Origin: Chenopodium formosanum
Taxonomy: Eukaryota; Streptophyta; Magnoliopsida; Caryophyllales; Amaranthaceae
Reading direction: 5' to 3'
Assembly: GCA_024500155.1 (NCBI GenBank)
Contig: CM044868.1
Span: 46,660,165-46,724,164 of the forward strand
DNA: 64,000 bases
Below, piece after piece: positions 56,920 to 64,000 of this stretch; position 1 is the stretch's first letter; every line of letters starts with the position of its first letter. The notes beneath the pieces were generated by a model that had not been told where the DNA came from, did no database searches, and worked only from the letters and a program-made list of their open reading frames with translations. The position numbers were made by a program, and so were the translations under genes.

Positions 56920-57412
56920 TGTTTTGGGTGTTTTGTCCCTTGGGAGAGTTACGTCACAAAGTCTGATTCGGCTGAGCTATACCTGCAAAATAACGGAGAC
57001 TCCGGGTGGTTGGAGCTCCGCCTCCGACGGTCAAGTTAGTAACTTGAAACGGAATAAAGAGAACGGAAATTTAGGTGGGTATCTGCTCGGATTCCAAGCT
57101 CAAGTCTTTCTCTGATGTAAGAGAATACAGGTGTAATAAATGATTGAATGTGTCCCCAAAATGGGGAAATATCTCCCTATTTATAGGGTCGTTGGAGAAT
57201 GTGCCCCTACCTACGTCACTTGACCTAGATTTTAGTGGGCTGCGCCGTTTTACGACGCTCCTAGGGATTTGGGTCCTTGAAGGCCGCCATTTCAGAGGCA
57301 TATCTGAGGGCACCAAGTGTCAAGAGGATGTTGAGCCACATGGGCCATCCTGACCTCGACACGTGGCGTCTTCTCATTGGTCCACGTGTTTAGGGTATAA
57401 ATACCCTAAACA
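56920..57412 (-). repeat. 5' LTR of R
   Basis: 493 bases, flanked outside by the duplicated TAGTT (57413-57417). Contains the palindrome at 57389-57410 and G-boxes at 57360 and 57383. Confidence 0.9.
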
Positions 57413-58900
57413 TAGTTAACTTAGCAACTCGTTATCTTCACAAGTATCAGATACTGCTTGAGTGTTCCACTTTGAAACTGACCTCAAACTATTGAAGTTA
57501 AGCTAAGTTATCGACTTACAAGCTTAGAATGAAGCAAGTGGTGATACATCAGTTGTAAGGTCATATGCTTTGTTTAAAGACCTTTAAGCTAATGCTGGAA
57601 CAAATAAATGGTTATTGTGTTCCATAATCAGCAATGATCCGTTCACACACGGAAAGACTCACATTCAAAGAAAAGGAGCAATAGTTGCGAAATTATTTGA
57701 ATGGCATGGTTATCTAAGCGTTAAGTCAAGAATGCTTGATTATAAACAAACATTTCCCTAAAATAGTAAACTCACTAAGTTCAAGACATGGGCATGATTT
57801 GCGTTCCGAACATCTTTAGCAATTTCACATCGACAAGAACGTACTCAAGGCTATATTAGATAGGCTCTTGATAGTTGCTCGATTCGAAATCGTTCTAAGA
57901 CAAGCAAGTCTTACTTGTTGAAACCGACAAAGCAAAGAGCTATTGTTCTTGGTATAGACAATTGACTCCGAAGGCTAAAGAGGATTCAATTACTTCAACG
58001 TTTCACAAACAATTTGAAAGGATAGGCTATATTCATCAAATGTGAACAAACTTGACATGAGTAGCTCAAGAGTTCAATGAAGTACAAAATCGACTTGGCA
58101 AGATATCAAAACGCCTAAATTAGATCGAGCGATGTTTGCTTGAGCCAAGCGTGACCATCACAAAGTTATGAAATTGAAATTTTCATAAATAACTCCACAA
58201 AGAACATAGTGTGTCTTCACGGACACCTCGATGCCATTTAAAAATGACTCGAACAATGATGGATCACATCCCTTCCTATAAAATTCTTAAGATTTGCACG
58301 AAGGACTAATGTTACACTAAGCAAAATATCGAAGCTAATAACAAGATGCCATATTCAGTTATGGATAGAATTATCTTCTAAATGTCTTTTCAAGTATATG
58401 TCTAAAACTCTTAGCCACAGTGGGAGTTCACTGGTTCATTGGGAGCTAGGTGTTTGAGTGTGAGATTAATGGCTAATTAAAGGCTAAAATAGCTCAAGTG
58501 GGAGCTAACTGTTTGTTTTACAACGAACTTTTACCCAAAGACAATATGCATGTCTCTTTGTAAGCATTCAAGTGAGACCACGGGCATTACCTCCACAACC
58601 TAATTGAGAACATAGTGTTTGTTGCTCTAAGTGGTGTCTTTCTGGAAAGTAACACATTTCCAAAACAACAAGTGGGAGGAAAATGAACTCGATGACAATC
58701 GAGCTTAGCAACAAACTAAAACTGAGAATTTCATAAGACCTTAAAAGGACTTCATGAGAATTCTTGATCAAGAATACTCAAAAGGAATGTACTTAAAAGA
58801 GAATTCATTACTCACAAAACATTAGAAATGTTAGAGTAAAGATCAACATAATAAAAGGGCTTTGGAAGCGCCTTGAAACTCAATGGTTGATGCAATTGCC
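57413..58900 (+). mobile_element. Internal region of M, right part
   Basis: Continues M after R. No domain-bearing ORF is present. Purine-rich words such as AGTGGGAG (58428, 58498) resemble those near copia-type polypurine tracts. It is interrupted at 58900 by solo LTR S. Confidence 0.5.
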
Positions 58901-61470
58901 TGACAAGGGAATAAACGCGTCGTCAATTGTCTATCCCTAGATCAAATACAATTTATACAACCTAAACAAACCTAATACGAGTATAAGGCAAGCATAGGGG
59001 TCGAACCACAGAGAACGGATAAACACTACCAAATGTTATCGATAATTAAGCTAGTCCGGAATAGAAGATAAATAAACTTAAGTCTAAATATGCTAAAACA
59101 AGAAATAAAACACTAAGGGAAATGGTTTAGGTATAGCATTCACTTGAACATAAACAAAGGCATAGAAATTGAATTAATTATGAACTAAACATGCTCGAAT
59201 ATCAAAATAAAGGATCCAATCTAGCCACCTTCCGGGGTCAATTGGCTTCTCCTAACATAGCCTCTATGTTTCCACATTAGAACCATATACTAGGAGGTAC
59301 TATTAAATAACAATCGATAATAATGAACCTAAACTAAGTCAACTTCCGTTTCTTGTTAGCAAAGATTCACCTTTAATAAACCAACAATGTGCACTTGCAA
59401 GAAGATTAAAGAATATCAAGCATATAAAGACTTTAATCACAAATAAATCAATTCTAAACCCTAGAACATGCTCAAGGTCCAATTACACCACAACCATCCC
59501 CTTAATGGGGAAATTACTCACTAATCATGCTAATATCAAGATTAATTAACAAACAATCAAGAATAAACATGATTAACAAGCAATACCAACAACTAAAATA
59601 ATAATCAAAACAAAACAAATAAAAATAGAGGAGAGAGAGTTAGAGATTCTCATTGATTGAATGTGAAAATCTACAAACAAGAGAGTCAATCTTCTTCTTT
59701 AATATCCAAGCTCAACAATGGTGAAACCCTCACTTTCTCTCTCTAAACTATCCTAATCCTAAACTAAACCTGGAGAGAAAAGCTCTCCTAAAACTAATTA
59801 GAGAATAGAATAGATAGTAATTGAAATTATTATTTTAATTACCCCCAAAATTGGGTATTTATACTAAGCTAGACAAAGTAAGAAAAATAAAAGAAGGAAA
59901 AAAAATAAAGAAAGAAGAGGAAAATAAAAAGAAATAAAGTAAAACTAAAGAAAGAAATAAGAAAAGGGAAAGGAAAAAAGAAATAAAAATAAAAGAAAAA
60001 GGAGAAATAAATCCCAAAATTCCTAAAAACATCAGCCTTCCTCAAGCTTCTTCTTCGAAATCAATTGGCTGCTCTAAACTCCATTAAAGCGCATCACCAT
60101 CACCACCGTTCATCAACCATCAATGGCTATCCTCGCTTCGACCTTCAATATCAACCGTTCGATCTTATTAAACATCATGTGCGAGTCTCGTGAAATGGTT
60201 CGATCGAACCGATGGTTGGTTCGACCGAACTACGGGGTTGGTTCGGTCGAACCATGGGTGTGTTCGACCACTCCTCTTCGAATAACAAAACCTCCAAAGA
60301 CTCTGACTCGTACTTCGACCGAACCCTCAAAGGTTTGCTCGAACTTGATTGAAATCAAAATTTACTCTGATATTTGCTTAATTGAGGGGCCGAATTGCTT
60401 AATTATTTCTGGTTATTGACGGCTGTGCGGATTGGTGGTGGAAAATGCTGTGGTTGCTATGGTTTGGTTTGGGTGGCTGCTGGTATTGGTGAGGGTGAGC
60501 AGGGGCTGTTGCGAGGTGAATTGGAGAAGGGGATAATTGGGTTGTTGTTGCAGCTGCGCGTGAAGGTGGTGGTGCGGCTGCAATTGGGTGATGGTGGTAG
60601 AATTGAGGTGTGGGATTGCGTGGCTGGTTTGGGCTGTGGTGGTGTAGCAGGGAGCAAGGGAACTTAGTTGCGGATTAGTGGTGGTGCGACTGCTGTTGTT
60701 GTAGCAGTTGGGGTTACTCTTGTGGATGATGGATGAAATTGGTGGGCTGAGAAGTGCGTGGCTAATTAGTTTTAGGAGATGCTAGCGGTTTTGGCGGTGG
60801 TTGGTGCTGGTGTGTGTGGTGTTTGCGGGATGGCTGTAAATTGGTGGTTAAAGGTTGGACTGGTGGTGAGTGGTGTTGTTAGTGGTAAGGCTGGAATGCG
60901 TGGTGGTTGATGCGTGAGTGAAGGAGAGGGAGCAGGGGAGTGAGATGCTGTTGCTTGGGGTGGTGTAGGATAGTGAAGGGTGTGGTGATGATTAAGATTG
61001 GGTAGCAACTTTGGGGCTTGAAAGCTTCTTGGATTGACACCTTTAACTCGAGCCTTCGACCTCCGAGCACGATCCTACACAACCAAATAAAAACAAGGGA
61101 GAATCGGGACAAAGATAAAATAAAATAAAATGAAAATAAACAAAGAACGAAATAAAACAAAACCACGACAAATAGAATAAAATAAATAAAATAGAAATAA
61201 ATAAAATAAAATAGAAAATAAGAGACATAAAACGAAACTAAAAATAATTAAAACTACGCAAGCAAATAAAATAAAATAAAATACGAAAATAGACTAAAAC
61301 TAATAAAATAAAGAAAATAAACTAAAATGCTCCAAAATTACCAAAATAACTAGAAACTTTATTAAAAAGAAAACAAAAGAATAAAAGGAAAATAAGGGAA
61401 AATAAGATAAAATAAACACGAAAATGACTCTAAAACTACTCCCTAAGAGTGACATAAATGTCACTCATCA
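58901..61470 (-). mobile_element. Solo LTR S, Athila-like
   Basis: 2570 bases with TG...CA ends and a perfect TTGCC duplication (58896-58900 and 61471-61475), so it is one LTR left by LTR-LTR recombination. The inner end (TGACAAGGG... at 58901) and tip (AGTGACATTTATGTCACT on the minus strand) are related to those of L. It contains a TATA box (TATAAATA, minus, about 59858), a TTCGACCGAA array (60190-60345), a G-rich stretch (60420-61000) and AAAATA repeats (61080-61440). The open frames inside are composition artefacts. Confidence 0.88.
60190..60345. repeat. GGTTCGACCGAACC array in S
   Basis: Near-palindromic units GGTTCGATCGAACC, GGTTCGACCGAAC, GGTTCGGTCGAACC and CTTCGACCGAACC, about six in 155 bases, unlike the surrounding AT-rich LTR. 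Confidence 0.7.
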
Positions 61471-61604
61471 TTGCCCCGTATAGGTATAGAATTCACCAAA
61501 GGCTTGGATTAAATCCTATAAATTTCTATTAAATTAGAAATAAACCTAAAACTTACAAGCATAATATTTATTATTAGATAGTAAAGGAATAATACTATTT
61601 AAGT
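61471..61604 (+). other. Short AT-rich remnant between S and relic A gag
   Basis: Continues the sequence interrupted by S and ends where Ogre-family gag homology begins at about 61605. No LTR of M is recognisable, so the right end of M appears deleted. Confidence 0.4.
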
Positions 61605-61810
61605 TGGATTAAAACAATGTTCGATGGTATGTCCCCCTGATTAATGATATGGAAAGTAGAACCTATCTGTCATCTTTAATGATTCAAATGGTTTCGGCTC
61701 GAGAGGTTTAATCTTACCACTCTCAGAGGGCATTTTGAACATGTTTGCATAGGAAGTCCCAGTTGGTTTTTAAGGCTTATTACTCTTTTTGGGTATGTCA
61801 ATTGCTTGGA

Positions 61811-62350
61811 GATAAAATAGTTTCTTCTCCATGGGTGGAACTTTATTGGTGACATGTTTCTTCTCCATGGGTGGAACTTTATTGGTGACATGTTTGCTTT
61901 CGACCATCTCTTCTTGTTTCTTTGCAAATTCGAAAGCTTCACGTAACAAGTATATTCCTTCTCTCATTGATTGTATGAGAATCCATACTTCTTCTCTATT
62001 TGCAAGTTCTTATCCGGGAGAGAAATCGCTCATGGCATCAAAAAAGGTTTCTTCTCATACAATCGCTCATGGCATCCGGGAGATAAAATAGTTTCTTCTC
62101 CATGGGTGGAACTTTATTGGTGACATGTTTGCTTTCGACCATCTCTTCTTGTTTCTTTGCAAATTCGAAAGCTTCACGTAACAAGTATATTCCTTCTCTC
62201 ATTGATTGTATGAGAATCCATACTTCTTCTCTAGTTGCAAGTTCTTATCCGGGAGAGAAATCGCTCATGGCATCAAAAAAGGTTTCCTCGTATTCTTCAA
62301 TAGCTGGAATCTCTTGAACTGGTTTAATGAGGGATGAGGGGTCACCATGG
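61811..62350. repeat. 271-base tandem duplication in relic gag
   Basis: GATAAAATAGTTTCTTCTCC occurs at 61811 and 62082, with the following about 250 bases repeated. The first copy also contains a nested 33-36-base duplication (ATGGGTGGAACTTTATTGG twice). Confidence 0.75.
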
Positions 62351-62523
62351 TCTTCCTCATCAAAAATAGCCAAAGAATCACAAAGTGGTGCATTATTGAT
62401 ACTTGGCTTCTTGCTTGCGGGGGACAATGGAAGATTATTATTATCAAATTAAGTCTTAGATAGCTTCCTTAAGCTTCCAACAGTTCTCAGTGAGATTGCC
62501 CATTCCTTGATGATACTTGCAAT

Positions 62524-63169
62524 CACTACAAGAAAATAACCTTTTCGTAGCGATTATTTTAACCTTTAGTATCAATTGTAATTGCAACAAAAAGCTTTCC
62601 CAACGAATGGTCATTCGATACAATATCCCCCGTTGCCTTAGCCTTTAGTAGTGGTTTTCAATATCGCTGGGGTTGGCCTCAATAATCGATACGAAAAACT
62701 ACATCCAATCGTGGTGATTATTGTAGCGATTACAGTCACTATAAATGTTTAACTCATTTTCTTCAAAAAAAAAAAAAAAAAAAAAAAAAAACTTGCGTAT
62801 GATCTTTACAAGATTCGAACATGCAACCTCAAACTATTATATTAAATGTTTCGCCAATAAGCTATGACATATTTTATGTACTCTTTGTCAAACAATATTT
62901 ATATATCTAGTGTTGAAAAGGATTTTCGTATCAATTTTTAGGATTTAGTGGCAATTGTAAATGATACGATTTCTCAAAATTATATAAATGTGTAAAAATA
63001 GTGTGGATATGTATTATTATGTTTTCCGTATCGATTTTATATGGGAAAACCATGGCGATTGTAAAAATGATACGACATCCTTAGTTATTTCATAAACACA
63101 CTTGCATATTGTAGCGAATGTACAATCTCTACGAAATAATCGCTACAAAAAGTGATTTTTCTTGTAGTG
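62524..63169. mobile_element. Non-autonomous CACTA transposon T2
   Basis: 646 bases. Starts CACTACAAGAAAATAACC and ends GATTTTTCTTGTAGTG with a 3-base duplication AAT (62521-62523 and 63170-63172). Imperfect inverted repeats of about 36 bases include GTAGCGATTATTT, and GTAGCGA words recur inside as subterminal motifs. A 27-A run lies at about 62767. No transposase. Confidence 0.92.
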
Positions 63170-64000
63170 AATGTGCATTGGGATTACAGTTAGTCGTAAC
63201 AATAAGTTAAAGGAAGGTTTAATATCCACTACTTGGAAGGTAGTGGCATGTTCTATTGCTCCCGCCGTTACATTCATGGTAATCTTTCCAAGAGCTTGGC
63301 GATGAGTATTGTCGTAGGCTCTTATTCCTTGCGTTGACGGGGTTAAATCTTCATCCCTTATTCCTAGCATCCTCGCAGTTCTAAGTGGACAAACATTGAT
63401 TGTCGATCCATTATCTACCAGAGTCATTGGGACATTCATTCTCTTGCAGATTACTATGAGGTTTAGATCCTTGTAATGTTTGTCACCTTCCGGAGGTAGA
63501 TCCTTGTCGGAAAAGGTGATTAAGTTGATGGGACTAGGAAGATCACTCGTGAGAAAGTTAGCCAAACCCTCAGGAGTGGTTTCAGAGTCTATCCCTATTT
63601 TGTCCAAGGCATTCATTACCGCCAACCTATGTTCTCGGGATGTAGCTAGAAGTTTCCATACGTTCATATCGACCTTGGTCTTTTTGAATCGTTTGACAAC
63701 ATTGTTGCCTTCTATAATCGGTAGGGGAATTTGTTGAGTAGTGGGAATAGGTTGTGTGGTGATGGAAGGTTGCATTCTCCCTGATCTTGTGAGAACATCT
63801 ATGGGTGAATCTTCTTCATCCTAAAAGTCACTTACTGGATTTATAACTGAAAGTGGAGGTTCTTCCATATTCTTGAGATAGACGTCCTCGTCATCGCTGT
63901 CTCAAACCCCCATTGATGTTAGCATCTTATTCTTGTGGAATTTGGACTAGCTTCTTGTTATCAATCAGCTTTTAGATTAAATCTTTAAATTTAAAGCAAC

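Larger units (their letters stand above)
14629..57412 (-). mobile_element. Element R: Tat/Retand-like Ty3-gypsy retrotransposon
   Basis: Both LTRs start/end TG...CA and are flanked by the duplication TAGTT. With the 31.7 kb guest O and one copy of its TSD removed, R is about 11.05 kb. Reading the minus strand: 5' LTR (57412-56920), primer site, gag, protease, RT, RNase H, archaeal-type RNase H, integrase, a repeat-rich spacer, an oppositely oriented accessory gene, polypurine tract, 3' LTR (15122-14629). The two LTRs differ at about 16 of 493 positions by eye. The RT word MPWGLKNAPATFQRM and the extra RNase H place it in the Tat lineage. Confidence 0.9.
61605..64000 (-). pseudogene. Circularly permuted gag-pro fragment of Ogre family
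   Basis: Compared with O gag-pro (41131-43609), the order on the minus strand is: the part before the protease and the protease (64000-63193, with DLPPEGDKHYK, MTLVDNGSTINVCPL, SFNLLL), then directly the upstream gag part (63192-61605, with NCWKLKEAI, IDDNNL-type spacer, KPSINNAPL, GGHTIEHC). The junction at about 63192 lies inside short matching words. CACTA element T2 splits the gag part at 62524-63169. A 271-base tandem duplication with a smaller nested one lies at 61811-62350. Multiple stops. It may belong to relic A, the same family and orientation. Confidence 0.75.

Noticed and set aside
60395..61008. Gly/Val-rich and Pro/His-rich ORFs on both strands
   Set aside because: Product of G-rich low-complexity DNA in solo LTR S; no conserved motif.

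Overview
The window is plant nuclear DNA (an angiosperm, probably a eudicot; I cannot name the species). It is built entirely from nested transposable elements. I found no host gene, rRNA or tRNA gene. The evidence is the families themselves: Tat/Ogre-type Ty3-gypsy elements with archaeal-type RNase H, a CRM-like chromovirus, Athila-like LTRs, CACTA elements, and primer sites for plant tRNAs.

Layers, oldest to youngest, with target-site duplications (TSDs) read directly from the sequence. (0) An old Ogre-family relic, 'A', covers about 3157-10633 and apparently returns at about 61605-64000. It carries two non-autonomous CACTA elements: T1 (8049-9621, TSD TAA) and T2 (62524-63169, TSD AAT). 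(1) A non-coding, iMet-primed LTR element, 'M' (LARD-like), starts at 10634 inside A's second accessory gene. (2) M was hit by a Tat/Retand-like element, 'R' (14629-57412, TSD TAGTT), and by an Athila-like element now reduced to solo LTR 'S' (58901-61470, TSD TTGCC). (3) R was hit by an Ogre-like element, 'O' (15519-47244, TSD ATACC, about 19.2 kb without its guests). (4) O was hit by a pol-less Athila-like element, 'L' (25388-32982, TSD ATGTC), between RNase H and integrase, and by a CRM-like element, 'C' (36166-41125, TSD TGAAG), inside gag-pro. By-eye LTR divergence (R about 3.2%, O about 2.4%, L about 2.3%, C about 0.6%) agrees with this order.

R and O lie on the minus strand. Each carries accessory genes on the plus strand, between pol and the 3' LTR, laid out like ordinary Pol II genes with TATA boxes, 5'-UTR introns and coding introns. 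O and A share a two-gene module: a plant-mobile-domain (PMD) gene (19172-21493; 5125-7477) and a DUF7745-like gene (22133-23514; 9705-10633). R has one gene (47424-49815) with a Transposase_28-like domain and a coiled coil. Its predicted N-terminus after Met is ARTKQTAR-R-S, the first ten residues of histone H3 except that Lys9 is Arg. This histone-tail mimic is the most striking observation here.

Most LTRs and accessory-gene promoters also carry their own short array of a CpG-rich, near-palindromic motif just upstream of the TATA box: GGCGCC in O, CCGCGGGCGCGG in L, TTCGACCGAA in S, CACGTGGCA in M, CACGTG in R. Four of the LTR families also have a stem-loop at the 5' tip of the LTR. Apart from the ORFs of C and L, most coding regions have frameshifts or stops.
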